A model generated the notes under the pieces. The model did not search any database, was not told the DNA's origin, and saw nothing but the letters and a program-made list of their open reading frames with translations. A DNA stretch of 64,000 nucleotides from Ischnura elegans (taxonomy: Eukaryota; Arthropoda; Insecta; Odonata; Coenagrionidae). Shown in pieces: positions 1 to 10,777 of this stretch. A program made the position numbers and the translations under genes. The stretch is taken from NCBI RefSeq assembly GCF_921293095.1, contig NC_060254.1, positions 310,001-374,000 on the forward strand, in the 5' to 3' direction. Numbering within the stretch: position 1 is the stretch's first letter; each line of letters begins with the position of its first letter.

Positions 1-2065
1 GCTCGTTTTCATTCCTCGCCGGGCTTTGAAAATAAATAAGATAAAGAAAATTATGCACATTGATATCCTTTACTTCAATGGGAAGAAAAAAAAGCATATA
101 GAGTGAAAAGAGTTGTAAATTTACCGTTATTACCATTTTCAAATCATTCGTAATAGGTATTCAAAGTGATCATACGTTAAGCAAAAAATCATACAGATGA
201 AACGGAACTAACTTCAATATTATGCTGAGAGAAATAAGAATTCCCCGGTAAAATAATTTCTAGAAATGGAAAATGAACCACCAACAATTTCCGTTATCAA
301 AACAGCACCATAGTTGCCCGCTTGAGTGGAGAACAGCCTTCGAATCAGAGGACTCTTCTCTATCTTAAATCCCACAGAAAGTTTCCACTGTAGCCTTTGG
401 TCAAAAAACCTAAAAGAAAAATGCTTCATGGCACCAAAAAGCACTGCAGGAAACAAATTCGATAATTTTCGGTGACTATTGCTGAAACAAAAATTAGACT
501 AATGCATATCAGCTATTTGGTCGACCATAAGTCTGTTGTAGAAATTTAGCTCCACCGTCAAGGTTCATTTGAAGAGGGTATAAATAATAAGACTCAAGAA
601 TTTATGTAAAAGAATTTACTGAACAATTTTTAATATCTTTTTAGTGGCACTACCAAAGTTGCTCTTCCTTGCTGAATTTTTTGTTCAAACATTTTATTCT
701 TGTAAAGACCCTCTGCTTGGCGTAACATTTAATAATTGCTTTGTCCAAGTTGGAGACACAGCACAGAACATTGGTAATTTGTCGAATTAGTCCTAATTAG
801 AGGGTAGAGTCTATTTCATTACAGTTTGCAGATAAATATAAACGCGAAAGAGTACATAAAATATTATTTGGTTTGACTCAAGTCAACATTTATAAGTTTA
901 TAAAGGCTATTCTTAACCACTTTACTAGTTCGAGAGAAAATATTTTGATTAAAATTAACGTAAGTTTCTTTTATGTGAACTACGATTTAACACTTGATTC
1001 CTGATAAATATTTTTATACACGCTAAAAATTTTCTGTCCCTAAATTAATAAACAATTTTGCGCAACCGTGACCTCGAAAATTTCTCAATAGCTCTCAAAG
1101 GCATACGAAAGGACTCAAAGTTACAGACTTAGTACTAGAAATTTGTTTACCTGATATCTTACCATTGGTACACGATGTTACTCATAGCATACGAGGTCAA
1201 CGATGAATTTGCTAAATAGTCCCTGCATGAATGAGTGCGCAAAATATTAAGTTCAATTTGCCATAAAAGGGAAGAATTCCTGATTTTCCAATGCAATAGG
1301 GGCATCTAAGTTCTTGATTACGAAATCTTTAGCATACCTATCCACCTAGTTAGTCTGACTGATTCACTTTCACCACTTTTTCACATGTGTGGGGGGCGAG
1401 ACACGGTCAATGATTCGATTAGTTAATATATACAATAAAAAGATTTTTCAATTTAAGCAACCGCCTGTGATATGAGACTTTTCGTCAAGCAGTTGGAGCA
1501 CGTTGCCATAGTACAACGGGAGCCTGGCATGTCCGACGATTAAAGGCGCTCTTCGCCCACAAAAAATTCGTCTTATGAGTAGTGGATTACAAAGACGATT
1601 TCCAGTGAAATTGCATGAAATGTGTTCAGATTCGCGTTAAACACAAGGCGAGGCAAGGTCTCAGAAACTTATTCTCTCTCAATTTCTGGCGTGCAAACAA
1701 TGTAATGGCTAGGATCAGCTGGGATACAGGGTCTACAGTGACGTAACGGGACTTCTGCTGGCGCATGCGCAGTTACGAATGAGGCAACCTTACAGTCTAA
1801 GAACCTTGGGTGTAAATATTGGTACGTGTCATACGATGCCTACAGCCCAATATTTTAACCAATATTGCGCGCCGATATATTGGCCAATAAATTGGCAAGT
1901 GTCATACGGGCTTAAGGTTGTCAAGGAGTGTGTCACATTTTCTTTTTCACCATGTAAATTCTTCCGATAGCTGATTTTCTCTTGGATTCCATGAGATGCC
2001 ACTTTGTTAGGAAATCCTGTAGCCTGTATGGCACTTACAGTCGTGAGCTCGGGTGGAATCCCTCG
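1..2065. other. AT-rich DNA without a recognisable gene
   Basis: I see no supported coding region on either strand. Near 1815-1912 there is a short palindromic patch built from copies of AATATTGG and CCAATAT, bounded by two GTGTCATACG motifs (about 1825 and 1900). It may be one end of a decayed MITE, but I could not find a partner end. Confidence 0.4.
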
Positions 2066-2404
2066 TTTATTTTACCTTATGATCTCTACAATCGCTAAAT
2101 CTTTGGAAAGTAGTGGGTTACCTACTTATGTTTCTGGCTGATTAGTCCCTCAACCATACCTGTAACTAATCTTTTCCCTTGATTGACCTCTCGACTTTTT
2201 TGAGATTCTCTACCTGTGTATACCTAGACGTTCCACTTGTATGAATCACTACTATGACTTGCAGCCAAAATTTTAATTCCATACTTTCCTGGTATTGATG
2301 ATACAAACTCTCTAAAGTTACAGCGCCCACGGAACATCAATAACTGTTCGTCAACTGTCATGCAGGATCCTGGCACGAATGCATATTTCAAATATTCATT
2401 CCGC
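2066..2404 (-). pseudogene. piggyBac transposase pseudogene, C-terminal side of the split
   Basis: Read on the minus strand, this continues the piggyBac transposase begun at 17135-17400. Visible pieces are the first catalytic aspartate region (MTVDEQLLMFRGRC), a KYGIKILA segment, VYTGR and a GMVEGL block. These occur in family order in piggyBac DDE transposases, which cut and paste at TTAA sites. Two in-frame stops (just before VYTGR and after the GMVEGL block) and the loss of later motifs make it a pseudogene. It is broken exactly at 2404/17135 by Copia-I, with the 5-bp duplication CCATC on both sides. The terminal repeats of this piggyBac copy were not found, so its outer limits are unknown. 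Confidence 0.75.
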
Positions 2405-2409
2405 CCATC

Positions 2410-2678
2410 TGTTGTAGTTGAGACAATTTCTCATATATACTGTGACAATTGACTGTCGATATTGCGGTGTGGGAGAAGGTGTGTGGCCTGCTCGGGCTAG
2501 AGGAGTCCGTCGAGTCTGTCCAAGTTGGTCGGTACGTGTGTGTCGGTTCGGTCGGTTGGCCGCAGTCATGGTGCGAAGTTCGCTAGATCCATTCGTGTAT
2601 GGTGTATCATATCCTTTTTGTCTTTTGGAATAAAGTTCCAATACCCAGAGAACAACTGTGCAAATTGATTCACCCCTC
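2410..2678 (+). repeat. Copia-I 5' LTR
   Basis: It begins TGTTGTAGTTGAG and contains the polyadenylation signal AATAAA near its 3' part (GGAATAAAGTTCC). It matches 16861-17129 except at three positions. The primer-binding site lies just downstream, at about 2681-2699. Confidence 0.92.
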
Positions 2679-2780
2679 CCAGAGGTTATGGACCCAGGGG
2701 TTACGAGCGCAGGAACTCCAGAAATCCCGGAAACAGTGAGAAAGTGACTTGCGACCACGTGGTGGATTAGAACTTCTAAT

Positions 2781-5700
2781 ATGGAAGAAGAGCGATATAG
2801 AATACCGCTATTTGACGGGAAGAACTATAGTGACTGGAAATATAGAATGGAAGTGTTTTTAGATGAGAAGGAAGTCCTGTCACATGTTGAAAGGTCGTTC
2901 GATGTCCTGTCAGAACCGTACGCAATATTAGCAAGTGACAACGAGTCCGCACGAGAAAAGAAGCAGAAAGACATTATGCAATTACGTAGGAACGATAAGA
3001 AATGCAAAAGTCTAATAATTCAGAGAATACAAGATAGTCAGCTGGAGCTAGTCAAAAGCAAAGTTACCGCTTTTGACGTGTGGAAAGCATTAGAGAATAG
3101 ATTCGAGAAGAAGTCTGTGATGAGTCGAATGATGCTTTCGAAACAATTACATACGCTTGTGTATGACCCAACAGAGGAATCGTTTAGCGAATACTGCCTG
3201 AGATTCGACAGACTGATCCGTTCCCTAAAACAAACCGGCGAGAAAATTGACGATGACGGTGCCGTAATAAGATTCCTGATGACGATGCCATCATCGTATG
3301 AGACAGTTGTAACTAGTCTGCAATCGCTGGCTGCAACAGAATTGAAAATGGAGTTTGTTAGAGTGAGGATTGAGGAGTACGAGGCACACAAGAAAGAGAC
3401 AAGAGATTCAGTCGCTTCGGAACGAGATGTCCCGAATATGGCCTTTGCTGGCTGCAGGAGGGGCAACCAGAGGACCCAAAGTGAAGGAAGAGAGAAGAAA
3501 GAAAGCTTCAAATTCAATTGTCACAATTGCGGCTTGAGAGGACATAGGAAGGTGCAGTGCTGGAAGCCTGGAGGAGGAGCGTTTCATGGGCGCTCGAATG
3601 GAAGAGGTGGACGAGCAGTTGGTCGCAGAGGAAGACCATGGAACAACGGAGGCAGAAATGATGCATGTTTGGTGGCAGAAGAGGAGGTGGAACCTGCCTA
3701 CAGCTTCCAAACAACGGCAGTATCATCAGCGGTGGTAAGCGAAACCGCAACACCTGAGAGTGACTGGGTGTTGGACTCCGGTGCATCAGATCATCTTGTT
3801 AAGGTGGGAACTCCGATCTATAATATTAGACAATTTGACAATCCAATAAAAATAACGGTAGCAAAGTCAGATACTTTTCTTGTTGCTAAAGAAGTAGGAG
3901 ATATAAAAGCATTTGCAGTTGTGAATGGAAAAGTAAACAAGATAGAAATGAATAATGTGCTAATAGTGGAAAATCTCAAGTTCAATTTAATTTCTGTTTC
4001 AAGACTAGAAAAGAAAGGGTTTGAAATTAATTTTCGAAATAAGAAATGTTATGTCAAGAAAGGTAATGCAAATATTGTTGTTGGTGATAGAATGGATAAT
4101 ATCTATAAACTTCCTATTGTCATTGACGAGTGTGCCATTGAGAGAAAGGCTTTTTCAAGTGTAAGTGATCAAGTTTGGCATACCAGGTTAGGTCATATTG
4201 GCAATCCAAATTTAAAACATCTTTGTAAAATTGTTGATGGTATTGGTGATTTGAAATGTGATAATTTAGATGTGTGTAAAATATGTATTCAGGGCAAACA
4301 GACGAAACAACCATTTAATAGAACGAGATCTCAAACCACAAGACCATTGGAACGAATACATAGTGATGTTTGTGGGCCAATAACTCCTCTTGCGTATAAT
4401 GGTATTAAATATATTTTGACTTTGATTGATGATTATACACATTTCACTGTTGTTTTTGGTCTAAAGTCCAAATCTGATGTGTATGAATATTTAAAACAGT
4501 ACGAAGCTAGAGTCACGAGTCGTTTTTCAACTAAAATATGTGCCTTTAGATGTGACAATGGTACAGAATATGTGAACAGCCAAGTAAAGAAATTCTTCAG
4601 AGAAAAAGGAATTAAATTTGAGCTAACCATTCCAGGAACTCCGGAGAATAATGGCGTTGCTGAAAGAATGAATCGAACAATTCTAGATAAGGCTCGATGT
4701 ATGCTTGTTGGTAGTCGGTTGAGAAAGTCCTTTTGGTTTGAAGCTGTGATGACAGCAGTGTACTTAATTAATAGAATTCCTACCACAGCCCTTAATGAAA
4801 GTAAAGTCCCTGCGGAGATGTGGTATGGTGAACGTCCTGACTTAAGCAAATTGAGAGTGTTTGGGTGTGAGGCTTATCTTCACAAACCGAAGGAGCAAAC
4901 ACATAGTAAATTTGACTCAAGAAGCAAAAGATGTATTATGTTGGGATACTGTGATAATGGGTATAGGTTGTGGTCATTAGAAGATAACAAAGTTATTGTG
5001 GGAAGGAATGTAATCTTTGTTGAAACTAACAATGACTCAGTAACTGAAAATTGGGATATTGCATGGAAAGATAAATCTTTAGATGAGAGTACTGAGCTGA
5101 TTGAACCAATTGAACAAGGAAGTGGTGAAAGTGAGGAACCACTCAGGAGAAGTAGTAGAGTGAAATTAAAACCTAAATATCTAGAAGATTACGTAACCTT
5201 AGCCACTAATCCTAACGAGACTGAATTTGCAAATTAAGTAACTGTGAAAGAAAAGAGTGATGATACTCTTGATAACTTTAACTTAAAAAATAATTGTGAT
5301 GTGTCACTCTTTGCAACAAATTACTGCAATGATGTTCCAAATTGTTATACTGAACTACAACATAGGGATGATAAAGATTTATGGTTTGCAGCAGTTAATG
5401 ATGAACTTGATGCATTAGAACTTAACAATACCTGGGAATTAGTTTCTCTTCCGCAAGGTAAATTACCAATTAAAAGTAGATGGGTGTTTACCATTAAGGA
5501 AGATGGTGATGGAAATGTAGAAAGACTTAAGGCAAGACTGGTAATTAAAGGTTGTGCACAGAAAAGAGGGATAGACTATGAGGAAACTTATGCTCCTGTA
5601 GCACGTTTGTCAACCTTTCGTGCATTGCTATGTCTCATAAACAAAGAGAAATTATTTGTCAACCAATTAGATGTAAAGAATGCTTTTCTACACGGTGAGC

Positions 5701-6545
5701 TTAAAGAGGAAATTTACATGTACCCACCGGAAGGCTTGAATGTCAAAAGTGGTTTAGTGTGTAAACTCAAAAAAACATTATATGGTTTAAAACAAGCACC
5801 CCTTGAGTGGAATAAAAGGTTTGATGAGTTTATAAGAGCACTGGGTTTTGAAAGCAGTAAAGCTGATGAATGTTTATACATAATGAGAAGTGAAGTGGAT
5901 GTAATGTACCTACTGCTTTATGTTGATGATTTCTTAATTGCAGGAAATAATAGTGATTTGTTAAATGAGGTGAAACAAAAGTTAATGGATGAATTTAAAA
6001 TGAGAGACTTAGGTGTTACCAGTAATTTCTTGGGAATTAAGGTAACTTTTACTAGTGATGGTCTGTTTATTAATCAAACAAATTACTTAAAGAAAGTTTT
6101 GACTAAATTTAATATGGAATCATGTAAACCAGTGAGTACTCCAATTGAACTCCAACCAGATAACGATGTGACATCTCAAGAATGTATCATTGGTGTTAAA
6201 CCATATAGAGAACTAGTGGGAAGTTTGATGTATGCATGTCTAGGAACAAGACCTGATATTTGTGCTGCAGCGAATTTTTATAGTCAATTTCAAAGTAATG
6301 CCACTGAAATACAATGGAAAGGCTTAAAAAGAATCTTGAGGTACATTCAAGGGACACTTGATTTTGGTTGAAAGTATGAAGGTAATTCAAGTACACCTTT
6401 GTTGTGCTATGCCGATGCAGCTTTTGCAAATTGTAGTGATAGAAAATCAACATCTGGTTATTTATTGAAAATGTATGGTGATCTAGTTGTATGGAACACA
6501 AAGAAACAAAGTACAGTAGCATTGTCTTCTACTGAGGCTGAGTAT
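2781..6545 (+). pseudogene. Copia-I gag-pol, 5' and central part
   Basis: One frame runs from ATG 2781 to the nested insertion and encodes the copia polyprotein that packages, copies and inserts the element. In order: gag; a CCHC knuckle near residues 247-260 (CHNCGLRGHRKVQC); the protease motif LDSGAS near residue 332; the integrase HHCC zinc region (HTRLGH...CKIC); and integrase D529, D592 and E628. The reverse transcriptase box YVDD is at 5919-5930. RNase H begins with CYADAAF and stops at STEAEY, where the 6546 insertion cuts it. Two in-frame stops are present: TAA at 5235-5237 between integrase and RT, and TGA at 6369-6371, probably an old Trp codon. The gag start (MEEERYRIPLFDGKN) is shared with Copia-II, so the two are related families. 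Confidence 0.92.
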
Positions 6546-6840
6546 CCCCAACGAAAATTTTGTATACAATTTCTATACAGGATGTATACAATGTACACAT
6601 TTTGTATACAATTGTATACAGTTGTATAGAATGTATAAAATGTGTAAATTGTATACAATGTATACAATTTTATACAGAATGTGTACAATGTGCACATTTT
6701 GTATGAATTTGTATAAATATGTATACAATGTGTACATTGTATAAATTTTATACATTTTATGAAAATTTATACATAGTTGTGTAGGCTGTATAAAATTTGT
6801 ACATTTTATACATTTTTATACAATGTAAAGGTATGTGTGC
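6546..6840. repeat. Left terminal array of the AT-flanked unit
   Basis: After the CCCC terminus the sequence is almost wholly variants of TTGTATACAA, TACAATGTACACA and ACAATTTTATACA to about 6840. It contains a CAGGAT module that is the reverse complement of the ATCCTG found in both right-end modules. The short reading frames here (runs of Tyr, Ile, Cys, Thr) are translation of the repeat, not genes. Confidence 0.85.
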
Positions 6841-6953
6841 ATCAATGTGTATAAATCAGGGTTTGGGAGTTAAAGCACCACAATTCTTTTTCATAGCAAT
6901 TTCTATTCTTTACACCGTAACACATTGCTACTTTTTAAAACGGTGCTAAAATT

Positions 6954-7500
6954 GTTGCTAATTATTTTTAAACTTAAGAAATTATTATAAACAATATAAA
7001 CTTCCACTAAACCATTCTTTTGTTGTTGGTTAACCTAATTAAATTAAAGAAATTGTAATATTTTGAAAATGTTTGTAAAATTGTTGCTAACTTTGTTTAA
7101 ACATTAGTAATCGTTATAAACATAATAGAGTAAGAGTGTATCATTCATTCCACGTTTTTCAACCGCATAAAATGTGGGAATTCTTCATTACATAATAATA
7201 GTTTTTGTAAAAGTTGCTAAATTTGTTTAAATTTTAGTAATTGTTATAATCAACAAAGAGTAAGGGTATATTGTTCAGCCAACTCTTCTCAACCGTACAA
7301 CATGCGGAAATTGTTAATTTTTTAAAAGTTGCTAACTTTGTTTAAACTTTAAATTTTTTTAATGAACAATTTAGAGAGTTGTTGTTAATTTGTTGTTGTT
7401 TAACCCGTAAGGTATGTAGAAATCGTTAATGCTCGTAAATTTTATTAGCATTGTTGCAAACTTTTTTAAACTTAATTAATTGTTATAGACAATTGTTTTA
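6954..7500. repeat. Degenerate minisatellite, five units of about 115-130 bp
   Basis: The core GTTGCTAACTTTGTTTAAAC followed by TTAGTAATTGTTATAAAC recurs at 6954, 7083, 7213, 7328 and 7453, with spacings of 129, 130, 115 and 125 bp. Several units also carry an AACCGYA..ATGYGGRAATT block. No coding frame spans it. Confidence 0.7.
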
Positions 7501-7509
7501 TAAAACTTC

Positions 7510-10069
7510 AAAATAGCGTTCATTTGTTGTTCTGAAACTGTAGAAGCGGTAAAAATGTCCAAAATTTTGTTTCGTTGAATAGTTTATAATTTCCTCCCGG
7601 AGTCCAAGCTGTATGAAAAACCAATAAGTTTCTTGATAACAATGAAACTGGAAGCTTGGTACAAATTAAAGTGTTATTAAGTGGCAATGCTTACTTCGGA
7701 TTAATTTTAGCTTTAAGAAATTAAAATATCAGCTAAGAAATATGTGAGTATGTAATAATTGTTGCATTCAGATTTGCACAATACCAATGCAGATAAACCA
7801 TATCCATTGATGTAAACTAACTGAATACAAATAGCAACTCTGAATGCAAAAATTATTCGAATTGGCATTGGAAGTTTTTCCGGCAAGTTTTGGTTTTCGC
7901 TCATTATTAATATGGGTTTCCTGTCGAATACAAGCATCTACAGTTTGGAATTGGTGATTATAGCATTTACAAATTTCCACCACAGAGACAATTATTAACC
8001 TTTTCGTTGAAACCGTTATATTACGTACTTATCTAAAAATAACGGATTAAAAATCGTATTTCGAAACTTGCGCCCTTGCGCCAAAACGACCGGCGGCCAT
8101 CTTATATAACATGTGACTTACAGCGCCCACAGCCATCGCAACTGAAATTATTTGTGTTATTTGTATTCATTCGTAGGTACTGTATTTTTGACTTTGTGAA
8201 TTTAGCTGTGCTATAAAATCTTATTTTACAAGCAAATTTACGTTGACGTACGCCATGGAAGAGGAAAATGACCCCTTTTTCGCAGTGGAGACTGGCAAAA
8301 AGTGGCTCTTAGAAGTACGAAGGGATTTGAGGAAGATGCCTTGTCAGCATTGACCGACCCATCCACTGTTTACTGACCATTTAAATGTAAGTAAACGGAA
8401 AATTTTTCTCTATTCGATAGTAAACCACCGAACTTGTGTGTATCGAGCCTTTCAGGACTAATTTATTTCTCAGTGTAATTAATATTTTGTATGATCTTTG
8501 CGTGATAAAATACAATCCATTCAGACCAATTTAGTTTAAATATCAGTTCTCGCCGTAAAATACATTTTTAACCTGTTCTTTATGGCATTAAAGTATTATT
8601 CTCCTTCTCAATGAACTCCTATATGAAGGGGTTTTCTTACAAATTAATAACTATTGAGAATATAGTAATTAATGAGCAGTTCAGGACAAAGCCATCAATT
8701 AACTCTCTCCGATCATTTAGGTATTGATTTGTGTCTTAGTAAAATAGTTAGTAAAATATTCACTAATGCCTTACAGTTGGAAGAGGATGCAGAAAAATAC
8801 ATGTACTGGAAAATGACATGAGGCCCTTCGAGGATAAAAACAACAGTATGTATGCCAGGATTAGAACATTCCAGTCTCTCCAGACCGCCCCGTAACTAGG
8901 AAGAGAAAAATTCTATAGCTACTGCAGGAGCATGAAGAGCCCAAGGAGGTGCAAATGTACCATGTAATCACCAGAAATGGTAACAAGGAGGTTGATGAAG
9001 ATAATTCGAGTATATTGATCCACATTCTTCCTGAAGGCATGTTTACACTGTACATTAACTTGTAGGAGTCATTGTCTAAATGTATGAATGCATCAATTTA
9101 CACGAAAATGCACCATGTTATAGGCACCCAACTTGTGTGAATGCATGAACAGAAATATAATCTCTCCTAATTTGGTTCTTGCATTTGTACATGTTCTGTT
9201 CTGGTCCATTCACGCAAACAGACATTCACTTGTACGGGTTAATGTAATTTGTAAACAGGCCTTAATACAAGTGAGGTTCCCACTTCTGTAGAAAAGGAGG
9301 TACAAACTTGAATGAAGTATGGGAGCAAACATGAGCAAAAAAGTGGCTTTTCTTGAACAATTTCAACTTATCCAATCAAAGTGGAAAATAAGTCTTTTGC
9401 TTTGCACACCCTTGATAATGATATTGAATGTGACATTTGTGACGGTACCTCAACTGAAAACTTGCATGTATCATTTTGAGAGAGTGCCTGCAGTTATTCC
9501 TCAGACTATTCAGAGCATTAGGAAAGAGAAATGTCTGAAATCAGTGTCAAATGCGTAATATTGTACATTGATAGAAATTCTACTCTGTGTTGGAGTATTC
9601 CATGTTTACGTTACATTATTATTTTCTCATTATCTGATCATTTTATTATATCTACTCGACATCTAATGATATGCCTAAAATTAATAAAATTAAATGATTC
9701 CCTGCCGGTTCTGGCCCACTAATTTTGGCAGTCATTATGCCCCTATGAGTATTATTTTAAGGTCTCTGTTGCCTCTCATGTAAAAAAGCTTGAGAGATTG
9801 AATGTTGTTGTAGATTTATTGGTCCGTTATAATACATGGTCTTGACAATGTAGTCACCACAGAAAGACTGCCGGTTTCTGTACCGCAAACAACACTCTAC
9901 CACAAGTGGCAGCACCGACACATATGTGGCGACATCTATACGACATACATACAACAAATGTTAAGGGGAATAAACTGCCAAGGAAGTCAGTGATAGCGTT
10001 ATACTTCTATTGGATATTTATTCATTATTCTTTGTGATATCTCCAATGATAATTGTAGAAAGAATGTTT
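7510..10069. other. Unresolved interior of the AT-flanked unit
   Basis: No recognised protein. A possible first exon starts at ATG 8253 (MEEENDPFFAVETGKKWLLE) and runs about 32 codons to a stop. It follows a more GC-rich stretch (8060-8250) that could be a promoter region. A frameshift near its end would extend it. I found no convincing downstream exon and no DDE motif. This could be remnants of the mobile element's own gene, a captured gene, or chance. Confidence 0.3.
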
Positions 10070-10303
10070 ATATGTACAAAAATTTGGCATTACACATTGT
10101 GTGTAGGTTGTACTCTTTTTATGCAATATATGAAATAGTGCAAATTGCGTACAATCTACACAAGTTGTTGGATGCCAAATTTTTTTTTGCAATGCATTGT
10201 ACATGTACATGTACACATTTATGCAATTTGTACTCAATCGTGTGCGGGAAATCCTGTGTACATTGTGTACAAATCATATGCAAAATTTTAATTGGGGCCA
10301 TCA
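10070..10303. repeat. Internal, diverged copy of the right-end module
   Basis: It shares ordered modules with the true right end at 16108-16536: AAATTTGGC near a TTACACA, the reverse module GCCAAATTT, GGGAAATCCTGTGTAC, and the terminus CAAAATTTTAATTGGGG. It abuts the LINE relic directly at 10304. The flank after GGGG is CC rather than AT, so a target duplication is not visible here. Confidence 0.7.
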
Positions 10304-10459
10304 CATCCGCATGATAGTCAAAATTTAAATTAGCTGTAAAGATAACTCCCTAATCTAGAATTTTGGTGGTTCTCTCAAGGTATCCATTGTTCATGTTGCA
10401 ATTAAATGTAATCGGACTTTTAAAATGATATGTGACTGGCACACATTTCTTTAAATTAA
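10304..10459 (-). pseudogene. jockey-like LINE reverse transcriptase relic, downstream part
   Basis: The minus strand gives INLKKCVPVTYHFKSPI, then RTTKILDLGVIF and a FDYHADVMA end, the region just after the polymerase motifs in jockey/CR1-type LINEs. It continues the frame from 14525-15290: removing the MITE (10460-14524) and one TAA joins them in phase. It is cut at 10304 by the AT-unit end module. Confidence 0.75.
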
Positions 10460-10469
10460 GGGTGCTTTC

Positions 10470-10644
10470 TGTTGGGAGTTGCAATATTTTCAAGGCATTC
10501 CATGGCACACAAGTACTGCCATCTGTGTCTTCTGAATTATGTATTGAAAAACAGCTGACAGCTGCGTTAATAAAAAGGCGGAGTCTTCCGTTGAGTGTCA
10601 AAGAGAATGGACGTTCTTTCTTTCTAATCCAACCTGCGCCAACA
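10470..10644 (+). repeat. Copia-II 5' LTR
   Basis: TGTTGG...CCAACA termini, 175 bp, with no difference seen from 14163-14337. The first base after it starts the initiator-tRNA-like primer site. Confidence 0.93.
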
Positions 10645-10777
10645 GGGTTATGGGAGCCCAGATTAACGGACATGTGAAAAAAAGTTCTCTTTCTTAATTC
10701 TGTGCGAACTTGTCTGGGCATCGTGCGTACTGACCGAATGTGTCGTGCCGTGTGTGTCGAAGATCGCCAAGTTTAAA

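Noticed and set aside
2418-2758. Open frames inside the Copia-I LTR (plus 71 codons, minus 120 codons, and the copy at 16742-17185)
   Set aside because: They repeat identically in both LTRs and have no family signature. Part of the minus frame at 16742-17185 is the piggyBac relic running into the LTR.
6458-6755. Reading frames rich in Tyr, Thr, Ile and Cys on both strands (also 10025-10314 and 16076-16531)
   Set aside because: They are translations of the TTGTATACAA-type arrays, which are stop-poor on both strands; no domain or start context.
9757-9957. 66-codon minus frame between minisatellite and end module
   Set aside because: No recognisable motif, and no splice or promoter context.
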